Source of the DNA: Malachius bipustulatus
Lineage: Eukaryota; Arthropoda; Insecta; Coleoptera; Melyridae
Reading direction: 5' to 3'
NCBI GenBank assembly: GCA_910589415.1
Contig: OU342638.1
Span: 6,572,001 to 6,636,000, forward strand
Length of the DNA: 64,000 bases
Made by a program: the position numbers and the translations under genes. Position 1 is the first letter of the stretch, and every line of letters begins with the position of its first letter. Positions 31,448-41,900 of the stretch are shown in pieces. The notes under the pieces are model-generated. The model did not search any database and was not told the DNA's origin. It saw nothing but the letters and a program-made list of their open reading frames with translations.

Positions 31448-32251
31448 GTCACAAAGTTACTAATTCGCCAAAACCTACCAGTTAAGGCCATGCTATTGTT
31501 GGACAATGCAGCGAGTCATCCACCTTAGAAGTAATGACGGTTCCATTTTCACTTTTTACATGCCACCTAACGTCACTCCATTAATACAACCAATGGACCA
31601 AAATGCTATACGTTTGACAAAATTATTTTATCGCAAAAATTTGTTATCACAAATTATTGGAACCGGCCAGGATATCGGTGAAGCTCTGAAATCTATTTGT
31701 GAATGAAATGAAAAGACGTCATTATAAATTTGACTCTGTCATGGAAAAATTTAAAGCCCGAAGTTATAGAAAAATGTTGCCATAATCTTCTTTCACCATT
31801 AGCCAACGAAGATTACGATTAAGAAGACGAAATTCCCCCAAGTGTTTTAAGAAGTAGAATAAGAAATGAAGAAATTGATACAGTGAGATCAGAAATTGTT
31901 ACTTTACTGCACACTTTTAATCCCGAAGTTGACATTCGGTCTATTGATGTAGATGACTGGAATAAAGATTCACCAGATACAAAAGAACCTGAAGATCAAA
32001 GTGATAGTGATGGAAGCGATCAAGATGATGTCATACAAGAAGTTTCAGTAAATAAGGAACGAGTGACAACACAGATTCTGCGATTAAATAATAACATACG
32101 TCAATGGGCTGAAGAAAACGAAGATAACGCGGAATATTCAAGTCTAATTGTTTTACATGGCCTAAGAAATATGTTGGTGCAAACAGGAATGCAGAAACAA
32201 AAAATACAAATAAAAATTACAACATTTTATGGAAAAAAAAACTTTGGATAG
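31448..32251 (+). pseudogene. pogo/Tigger transposase, C-terminal half
   Basis: The exon starts after the acceptor GATTCAG at 31447, the same intron end as at 9208. It encodes NLPVKAMLLLDNAASHP with the second catalytic Asp, then in a shifted frame FYMPPNVTPLIQPMDQNAIR, the hallmark of Tigger/jerky DDE domains. After further breaks (31706-31883) comes a long acidic tail ending at 32251. This is the part missing from the copy at 9.2-10.2 kb. It is followed by an A/T-rich 3' end and the element terminus at 32445. Confidence 0.78.
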
Positions 32252-32394
32252 GTAATTAGAATATTTTTTTATAATGTTGGAGTAATGTTGTGTTTGTATG
32301 GAATACATAAATATGGATCAATAAAGGTAGTTTACTAAGGAAAAAAGTTGTTCTAATGAATTTAAAAAAATATCTGATATAATGAACAAATCTA

Positions 32395-32447
32395 TGTAGT
32401 GAACTGGCCGTGCATTAATTAGCTCACTACATCGGGAGTCTACTGTA
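32395..32447. mobile_element. Right terminus of the pogo/Tigger element
   Basis: The end reads AGCTCACTACATCGGGAGTCTACTG, closing at 32445. TA follows (32446-32447), and then sequence that in the intact repeat (8514 onward) also follows a TA. This fits TA target duplication by pogo-type elements. The CAGTAGACTCCCG-type end is typical of the group. The left terminus was not found. Confidence 0.6.
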
Positions 32448-33130
32448 TTCCTTACTGGCACGTGGTCAGAAAATTACTGCAGTTTATAAAAAGGGAAACA
32501 CGGGTGACCCGGCCAGCTATAGGCCTATTTCCATTATCCCTCTATTTTCCAAGGTTGTCGAGACCTCGTTGTACAGACAGCTTTTGGCCCCTTTTTCCAA
32601 GTATAGAGTTCTCAGCTCAAGGCATCCTGGATTCCGTCCAAACGGTTTTTCGTTTGATCTGAGACTTTTGCGGGACACTTTGTATAAGCCGTTTAGGCAC
32701 TGGCGTTATTACATACATAACATCCGATGTCAATATTATAAAACATGAATTAGTTATAAACACAAATAACTAATAAATATTAATGAAATCTAGTTATAAA
32801 TACCTCAGGAAGTTCCCCTTCACGTGAAGGCCCAGCAGCGCCTTCGGTCGTCGCAGCGCCTTCGGTCGTCACAGCGCCTTCGATCTTTTCTTTATGTTCC
32901 ATTTTCGACCTTGCAAAAATAAGACACCAGTAAAAATTTAATTCAACCGATTACCTAGTAATTTAAAGAGTAGCCCCCCTTGCATAACGGTGTTTATTAT
33001 ACCAAAGGACAATGTTTTATCCAATTTATTACTTTCTAGAATAATACGTTAAAAAAGCAATTTCAGAGAAGCGGCATGCAGAAAACTTCCATTTCAGATT
33101 TCGAAGAAAGTGTTCTGCTTGCCGCTTCTC
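32446..33130. repeat. Fourth copy of palindrome-arm sequence
   Basis: Contains the RT piece (plus, 32446-32700, with an internal deletion after GGTCAGAAAATT), an exon-a paralogue (minus), and the 65-bp hairpin at 33066-33130. It continues to 33213 with the sequence flanking the Tigger 5' side. Confidence 0.8.
32814..32909 (-). CDS. Paralogous exon with EGA-TT repeats
   Basis: A minus-strand segment bounded by TTTTTGCAAG and GAG|GTATTT, like exon a at 8894-8971. In one frame it encodes MEHKEKIEGAVTTEGAATT and ends REGELPE, with an 18-nt unit repeated three times. It may be the 5' coding exon of a diverged family member. The gene is unknown. Confidence 0.35.
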
Positions 33131-33212
33131 CAAAATAACGTTGCAAGCAAGTTTCCGATTACTATAATTAATTTATTGAGCTTTTTTGGTCGTTTCAAGT
33201 GAAAGATCGAAT

Positions 33213-33375
33213 GATTATTTATTTATTTATTCTTATACCAACGGGGTGAGCCCCATACAAAATAAAACATATATATCAAAAAAATAAATGCACAGCAAGG
33301 TATATAAACAAAAAACTGTAAGGGTAATCATGCATATTCAAGGACTAATTTGGACTTAGCTTTGTAGTCTCTGTA
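33213..33375 (-). repeat. 3' tail of a non-LTR retroposon (probable)
   Basis: On the minus strand the sequence ends GGGGCTCACCCCGTTGGTATAAG followed by (AATA)n, a pattern typical of 5'-truncated RTE/CR1-like insertions. There is no coding part. Confidence 0.4.
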
Positions 33376-36084
33376 GGCCGAACGATGGACTTTTTCAAAA
33401 AACTTTTTAAAAATTCATGTACAGAATCACAATGGCCATAATTTAAAATTATTTTGGAGTATACAGAGTGTCCCATATGACAGTGGCATATCAAAGTTAT
33501 GTTTTTTTAAATGGAATGCTCCTATGTTATTGCATTTTTAGAATGTCCGATAAAGAAAATAAGATTGGCTTTTACAGTTGGTGTTTAAATTCAGAAGTTT
33601 TTGAGTTATAAACAAGTGAAAATCGTCATTTTTCAAATTCAAGGCCCTGTACAACGAAAACGGCTAAAGATAGAGAAAAACGGCTTACATGTCCCTATTT
33701 TAACTTTTTATGTACTATCCTATGGTATAGAAACATTTGTACTTTCTCTGATTTTTTTATTTGGCGACGCGTGGAGAAAAATCAGAATTTTTCAAATCTT
33801 TTATCACCCTGTATAAACATTTTATCTACATAATAGGATAGTACATAAAAAAGTAAAATAGGAACATGTAAGCCGTTTTTCTCTATCTCTAGCCGTTTTC
33901 GTTGTACAGGGCATTGAACTTCAAAAATGACGATTTTCACTTGTTTATAACTCAAAAACTTCTGAATTTAAACACCAACTATAAAAGCCAATCTCATTTT
34001 TTCTTCTCAGATAATCTAAAAATGCACACTGAAAAAAATAATTCTGAAGATTTTAGGATAATCTATACTAAACTCAAATTACTTAATATCGATTTCTCTG
34101 AAATGTATTTTCTTCATGGGAGAAAATGTTTATTTGACTGCAGGAGAGTCTCAATTCACGTTTAATTCCCAGTAGCAAACAATTTACTTGACTAATTTTA
34201 AGAAACCCTACAGTCAGAAAGATGTTTACTTATAAGAAGAAAATGTCGAGTCTAGTTTTAGTTAGGTCCACTTAATTTTCCGTATCAAAACGACTTGCGT
34301 GAAGTGTATGATATTTCAGGTTTAAAAGCAGTTTATTACTTCACGTAAAATCACCAAACTCTGACGCGGTAAATTATACTCTTGTATAGAAAATTGTTTC
34401 ACCAAACGTAAATGAACACTTGCAAAGAGTTGCTCATACTTGTACGACGTAAAATGAATTTGATAAAAATGTTATTGAATCTACAGGATTATTCTACATC
34501 ATTTTTTACTTTTTAGTCTTCTCCATAATCAGTATTCATTCTCTTCGTTGTCTCGTTGCGTATGCGTGACTTCCAAAACTGGAATATTTATTTTAAGTAA
34601 TATTTAATGTGTATAGGTGCCGTAAGGTGCACGTGGATGTTATTTTTAAATTTTAAACTATTTGTGACATCGGTATGTATATAAATAAATAATATATAGG
34701 TATACTACATGATGCAAATCTTTTAAAACCTTTATCTATACGCAGGCATCTAAGGAATACGTTATAAAAATGGCTGACGAAGAGTTGCGAAGTATATACT
34801 AACTAACATTGGATTGGAAAATTTTACCACCGTCTTCCAAGGTATGTATGTTTTATTTTAGTCAAGTTATACTTTGTATCGTCAACCATAACTGATGCAT
34901 AGAGTTTTGTAATCAGTATGCTGCTACTTCCTGATAAACACTTATTGTAATTTAGGTTGGACACAGTTTCAATTATTGTTATAATTCATTTTCAGAACAT
35001 GACATCACCTATGAGATTTTGTGTGATCTATACAAAGACGGCTCTGAAAAAGAAATAAATAGAGAAAATTTTACCATCAGTAGGTTTACGCGAAGTTCTG
35101 AAAAGAAACATAATTTCACGAATGCAGCCAGCGTCAGTTATGCAAACGACCCATATAAATGTAAGTTGAAAGTTATGACAGAACTCATATAAGTACAATT
35201 TTATTTCCCTTTCTTAATTTCAAATTAAAAAAACCATGTGTGAGGATGACTATTTTATTTATATAAGATTTCAGAGTTATGATATTTATTTGTATATCTA
35301 TCCATTATATTAGATTTATTTAGAGTTAAGTATTTATTTTTCATATTCATTGTCTACCTCGTATTGTTTTTGTTATAGTATTGGATGCAATATACATATT
35401 ATATTAAAACATGCACTTGCGTTTTTATTCTAAACCAAAATTCCTGTGTTATATTATTTTTAAGAATTATGCATTTACTTAAGGCAACTAAGAGAAAAAT
35501 TTTCAAAATTCTTGTGTACAGTTACAATCTTCTATAAAAAATCCACATATTTTATTCAGGCAATTAAACACATACTTATGGAAAATTAACTAAAGGTTCC
35601 AAAAATAGAAACTTGACTTCGCAGAAGCAATCATAGTAAAAACGAAAAGGTAAACTGCGAATTGTCTCTAGCTTATATTTTCTTCAAGAAAGTGTGTAAA
35701 TGCTACTACTTAAATATCATTCAGATTTGAAACAGATACACATTTACTTTTCAGGAGTGAATCTTCACTTCAGACAATTTAGTTAATGGTTAACTTCAGC
35801 GAAATACAACATTGAATTCGCCATATCCCAGTAAATGATTTACTCCTCATAAGTAAATTCTTCTTGGTTCAACCGAATCGTTTTATCAGTGCAATAACAT
35901 AGAAGCATTCCATTTAAAAAAAACATAACTTTGATATGCCACTGTCATATGGGACACTCTGTATACTCCAAAATAATTTCAAATAATGGCCATTGTGATT
36001 CTGTACTTGACTTTACAAAATTTTTTTCGAAAAAATCCATCGTTTGGCCTACAGAGAGCGCTTCGAATAAGCTGGGACACCCTG
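33376..36084. mobile_element. Inverted-repeat (foldback) element carrying SAM-domain exons
   Basis: The outer arms 33376-33533 and about 35891-36058 are reverse complements (ATGGCCATTGTGATTCTGTA; ACAGAGTGTCCCATATGACA). The right edge closes with GGGACACCCTGTA at the satellite remnant. Inside the left arm a second palindrome (33528-34025) folds on itself around 33790. The centre carries two exons of a SAM-domain gene. It is a composite element; the left terminus is unclear because the right end extends about 25 bases further. Confidence 0.7.
34770..35160 (+). pseudogene. SAM-domain gene fragment (two exons)
   Basis: Exon 1 runs from the ATG at 34770 to the donor AAG|GTATGT at 34841. It encodes MADEELRSIY and, after a one-base deletion, LTNIGLENFTTVFQ. 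Exon 2 (34996-35160) follows ATTTTCAG, reads in phase EHDITYEILCDLYKDGSEKE, and ends at a donor T|GTAAGT. Together these form the N-terminal three-helix part of a sterile-alpha-motif domain, a protein interaction module. The rest of the gene is absent. The exons sit in the centre of an inverted-repeat element, so they look like captured host sequence. Confidence 0.6.
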
Positions 36085-36123
36085 TATTCTGAAGAAGCAA
36101 ATTCATTTTCTAATGCTTCTAGT
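36085..36123 (-). repeat. Remnant of the homeobox satellite, left of the LTR insertion
   Basis: 39 bases identical to the satellite unit (minus strand LEALENEFASSEY). It is cut on the left by the foldback terminus and on the right by the insertion at 36124. It shows the array once continued across the insertion. Confidence 0.85.
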
Positions 36124-38946
36124 TGCAGCCTACCCCCCTCCCTTCACTTACTCCAACTCAAAAAGGTGAATAAAAAATAAAAAATTCACTTACCTTACCC
36201 AAGATCTCAAAAGAAGGAGGCGGCCATTGACAAATCTCAATGTGACTCGTGCAAATTTATCCTGTCAGTCACATTGGCTTGTCGAGTAGGACATGCCAAA
36301 TTTTTAATGCCCCACCCAATTACCCAAAATTTAAAAAAGAAAATAAATTTAAATTTAAATGTGATCGTCTAAATTTCAAAACAAAATTTCCAAAATATTA
36401 AACCAAAACATACTCAAACAAAAGGGTCGTTGTGTTTATCTAATCTAGAATGAATAAATGTGGCCTTCCTCGGGAAAATCCAACATTCACCAAACCAGAT
36501 TAGACCCGTAGTAACTCCTAAAAATTCTCCTCAAAAAAAGAAAAAAATATAAAATATAAATAGACAAACTTCACCAAAATATCCCAGAATATATCACCTT
36601 ATTCTTTATATTGCTTTAAATACTGAATGAATGACTTAAAAAGAACATGAGGGGGTTGATTCTTAATAATCTCAAATCGTTAAATTTTAATGAAAATATT
36701 TATTAAAATTAATTTCATCCGTTCACAATAAGCAGGTAATCACCACTAAATCTTACAGAAATATAAATTTAATAATCAAAATCAGTAAATATTCAAATAT
36801 GCAAATATAAATCTACCTTATCACCAATGATATCAAATTTACATACTCAAAATTCAAGATCGGTATACTGGCTCAGTAATTCGATAAAACTTTCTAACAC
36901 TCACATTAATCAAAAAATTTCTAAACTAGTACACAGGTATGATTCTGAATAGAATTCAGAGTCAGATCAAAAGTTATTTATCAAAAGACTTAATTTCTCT
37001 CAAGTAAATAGTTAATATTAAAATAGGTATCTACCTATGAAATCTGAAATTCAAAAATTTATTTAAAAAGTGATCATTTCCAACTCGAAATTCTAAACAG
37101 ACATGATTAATTTAACGAATTATTTTTACACATAACAATTACATTAGTCACTTGTTGACCACAATAAAGGTTCATAACATATTATCAAAATCAAATTCAC
37201 TTTGAAAGTCATAGGTGATGAAATTAATTAAACACTGTACTTGAATTTATTAAAATCTTCTTTGTTATTGAAAATAGTGAAAGTTCATTCACGTTCAAAA
37301 AGACATACCTTGCTATCTAAAATTCCACTCCCGCAGACTGATGAAATAGGGCCCCTCTAGCATAGACGAGATGACCAAAGGCTAGGCAAGCATGGTTGTC
37401 TGAACTGCCCTGGTGCTGGTGTTGGTATTAGTACCCGCTGGAGTTGGTACTCCAGGTGCTAGACGAGCGGAACTGCTCCCCTTTTCAACCTTGGTGTTGA
37501 TGTTGACACCGGAAAAACTTGCCTCTAGCTCCATCAGTAATTGGTAGAAAATAACGACTCAAAGGACAAAATCTCACTTTGTAATAACCAAATATCTAAG
37601 TATCGGGACTTCTTGAATTTGTATTGAAAATTAAGAAAGTACTAAGTTATTCACTTTTCAACAAACTTCTCTATCTGCCTGATCAAACTTCCCATGTTTC
37701 TAAATTAAACTTCACCACTTTTCCCTATTTCTTCAAGCTTCTTTAAATATAAATCTTCACACAAATTCACTTTTCAACAAACTTCTCTATCTGCCTGATC
37801 AAACTTCCCATGTTTCTAAATTAAACTTCACCACTTTTCCCTATTTCTTCAAGCTTCTTTAAATATAAATCTTCACACAAGTTAGTACCTACATAGATAG
37901 GTACCTATGTAAGTCTCCACATGATTAAATCTTTACGTAAATCTTTATATAAATCAGAAGTCCAAAAGTTAGAACTCAAAAATCAAAAATCTAAAAATCC
38001 GAAGTCCAAAGTTAAAAATTCGAAATCAAAAATCCGAAATCCCTTGTCTGTGAAGACAAGAAAGCGAAATTAGCGAAAATGACTAAAATTAAATTCAGAA
38101 GATTACTTACGTAGGACTTCATCTCTCACAGCACTAACTTTACAACATACACTTCTACACAAGGGACTTTTATTAAATTCTCGAACTGCGGGCGAGTTAC
38201 GTGAAACTCGAAGTTTTAAGATGAAAGAGGTCGACTGCAGCCCTTGGCTCCTATTTATATTTTTTGCGACGCAGGCTTATTGGCTTGCTGTTTCCACGAA
38301 CCTCTCACTTCATTTTATTCAGAGAACCACGGTTAACGGTAGGCAACCCTCAAATCTTTCCTGCACATCCGATGCGACGATGTCATATCATCCACCATAT
38401 ACGTCGGCTGACCCTCGATAGCATTACCAATCTTTCAATTCCTTCCGACACCAAATTTTTAATTACACAATCGCGCACCTACCTATATTTCGATGCCCGT
38501 CGTTGTTCGGTCAGCGTCACGTTTTTTTATCACCCTTTTTTGTATGATCTTTACGACTTCTACTCCATTGTTCGAAACAAATACCAGAGCAATGATATTT
38601 TAGGTTTTATTTGGATAACAAATCGAAAACTTAGAGCAGTGATATGAGAGTGGTCTCATTAGATGCGGAAAATTATTTCGCATAAGATGATATACTTTCC
38701 AACCTCTGAAAACCTAGAACTGGGACAGAAAGTCGACCAAACATGTTATTTGCGTCTTATTTTGTTAACAAAGGCATGGAATTTCTTAATGACTACCAGG
38801 TGTTCGTTCGTGATATTCGCTTAATACAGTGTCCTACATCAGCAAAAATGTACAGTCGAACATAACTTTTCTGAACTTTATAAAAATATTCTAAATCGAG
38901 AACTAAAATTTTGAAAAAGAAAACGTAGCGTGCAAGGCACGCTGCA
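36124..38946. mobile_element. 2.8-kb solo-LTR-like insertion (TSD TAGT)
   Basis: The insertion begins TGCAGCC, ends GCTGCA and is flanked by TAGT at 36120-36123 and 38947-38950. Removing it restores a perfect satellite unit. TG...CA ends and a 4-bp duplication are those of LTR elements. No gag or pol is inside and no terminal direct repeat is seen, so it is best read as one very long solo LTR or a non-coding LTR derivative. It contains a tandem duplication at 37650-37882. Confidence 0.7.
37650..37882. repeat. 116-bp exact tandem duplication
   Basis: The stretch beginning TTCACTTTTCAACAAACTTC is repeated head to tail once with a 116-bp period and no visible differences. Confidence 0.9.
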
Positions 38947-41900
38947 TAGTTGACGTGCAGAAAAAACCGTCCGAGGTCTTCTGCCACCTTTTGTCGATTT
39001 TTCCCCATTATCAAAGGCTGCCTTATCTAGTATTTTGATAACGATGGTATTGTCTTGATGGGATCTGCCTTTCTTCTAGAGTCAATGATCGAGCGAGTTC
39101 TCGTCTTCTGGTTGAGCTTATATATTCTGAAGAAGCAAATTCATTTTCTAATGCTTCTAGTTGACGTGCAGAAAAAACCGTCCGAGGTCTTCTGCCACCT
39201 TTTGCCGATTTTCCCCCATCATCAAAGGCTGCCTTATCTAGTATTTTGATAACGATGGTATTGTCTTGATGGGATCTGTCTTTCTTCTAGAGTCAATGAT
39301 CGAGCGAGTTCTCGTCTTCTGGTTGAGCTTATATATTCTGAAGAAGCAAATTCATTTTCTAATGCTTCTAGTTGACGTGCAGAAAAAACCGTCCGAGGTC
39401 TTCTGCCACCTTTTGTCGATTTTTCCCCATCATAAAAGGCTGCCTTGTCTAGTATTTTGATAACGATGGTATTGTCTTTGATGGGATCTGCCTTTCTTCT
39501 AGAGTGAATGATCGAGCGAGTTTTCGTCTTCTGGTTGAGCTTATATATTCTGAAGAAGCAAATTCATTTTCTAATGCTTCTAGTTGACGTGCAGAAAAAA
39601 CCGTCCGAGGTCTTCTGCCACCTTTTGTCGATTTTTCCCCATTATCAAAGGCTGCCTTATCTAGTATTTTGATAACGATGGTATTGTTTTTGATGGGATC
39701 TGCCTTTCTTCTAGAGTCAATGATCGAGCTAGTTCTCGTCTTCTGGTTGAGCTTATATATTCTGAAGAAGCAAATTCATTTTCTAATGCTTCTAGTTGAC
39801 GTGCAGAAAAAACCGTCCGAGGTCTTCTGCCACCTTTTGTCGATTTTCCCCCATCATCAAAGGCTGCCTTATCTAGTATTTTGATAACGATGGTATTGTC
39901 TTTGATGGGATCTGCCTTTCTTCTAGAGTGAATGATCGAGCGAGTTCTCGTCTTCTGGTTGAGCTTATATATTCTGAAGAAGCAAATTCATTTTCTAATG
40001 CTTCTAGTTGACGTGCAGAAAAAACCGTCCGAGGTCTTCTGCCACCTTTTGTCGATTTTTCCCCATCATAAAAGGCTGCCTTATCTAGTATTTTGATAAC
40101 GATGGTATTGTCTTTGATGGGATCTGCCTTTCTTCTAGAGTGAATGATCGAGCGAGTTTTCGTCTTCTGGTTGAGCTTATATATTCTGAAGAAGCAAATT
40201 CATTTTCTAATGCTTCTAGTTGACGTGCAGAAAAAACCGTCCGAGGTCTTCTGCCACCTTTTGTCGATTTTTCCCCATTATCAAAGGCTGCCTTATCTAG
40301 TATTTTGATAACGATGGTATTGTTTTTGATGGGATCTGCCTTTCTTCTAGAGTCAATGATCGAGCTAGTTCTCGTCTTCTGGTTGAGCTTATATATTCTG
40401 AAGAAGCAAATTCATTTTCTAATGCTTCTAGTTGACGTGCAGAAAAAACCGTCCGAGATCTTCTGCCACCTTTTGTCGATTTTCCCCCATCATCAAAGGC
40501 TGCCTTATCTAGTATTTTGATAACGATGGTATTGTCTTTGATGGGATCTGCCTTTCTTCTAGAGTGAATGATCGAGCGAGTTCTCGTCTTCTGGTTGAGC
40601 TTATATATTCTGAAGAAGCAAATTCATTTTCTAATGCTTCTAGTTGACGTGCAGAAAAAACCGTCCGAGGTCTTCTGCCACCTTTTGTCGATTTTTCCCC
40701 ATTATCAAAGGCTGCCTTATCTAGTATTTTGATAACGATGGTATTGTTTTTGATGGGATCTGCCTTTCTTCTAGAGTCAATGATCGAGCGAGTTCTCGTC
40801 TTCTGGTTGAGCTTATATATTCTGAAGAAGCAAATTCATTTTCTAGTGCTTCTAGTTGACGTGCAGAAAAAACCGTCCGAGGTCTTCTGCCACCTTTTGT
40901 CGATTTTTCCCCATTATCAAAGGCTGCCTTATCTAGTATTTTGATAACGATGGTATTGTTTTTGATGGGATCTGCCTTTCTTCTAGAGTCAATAATCGAG
41001 CGAGTTCTCGTCTTCTGGTTGAGCTTATATATTCTGAAAAAGCAAATTCATTTTCTAATGCTTCTAGTTGACGTGCAGAAAAAACCGTCCGAGGTCTTCT
41101 GCCACCTTTTGTCGATTTTCCCCCATCATCAACGGCTGCCTTATCTAGTATTTTGATAACGATGGTATTGTCCTCGATGGGATCTGCCTTTCTTCTAGAG
41201 TGAATGATCGAGCGAGTTTTCGTCTTCTGGTTGAGCTTATATATTCTGAAGAAGCAAATTCATTTTCTAATGCTTCTAGTTGACGTGCAGAAAAAACCGT
41301 CCGAGGTCTTCTGCCACCTTTTGTCGATTTTTCCCCATTATCAAAGGCTGCCTTATCTAGTATTTTGATAACGATGGTATTGTTTTTGATGGGATCTGCC
41401 TTTCTTCTAGAGTCAATGATCGAGCGAGTTCTCTCGTCTTCTGGTTGAGCTTATATATTCTGAAGAAGCAAATTCATTTTCTAATGCTTCTAGTTGACGT
41501 GCAGAAAAAACCGTCCGAGGTTTTCTGCCACCTTTTGTCGATTTTCCCCCATCATCAAAGGCTGCCTTATCTAGTATTTTGATAACGATGGTATTGTCTT
41601 TGATGGGATCTGCCTTTCTTCTAGAGTCAATGATCGAGCGAGTTCTCGTCTTCTGGTTGAGCTTATATTATATTCTGAAGAAGCAAATTCATTTTCTAAT
41701 GCTTCTAGTTGACGTGCAGAAAAAACCGTCCGAGGTCTTCTGCCACCTTTTGTCGATTTTCCCCCATCATCAAAGGCTGCCTTATCTAGTATTTTGATAA
41801 CGATGGTATTGTCTTGATGGGATCTGCCTTTCTTCTAGAGTCAATGATCGAGCGAGTTCTCGTCTTCTGGTTGAGCTTATATATTCTGAAGAAGCAAATT

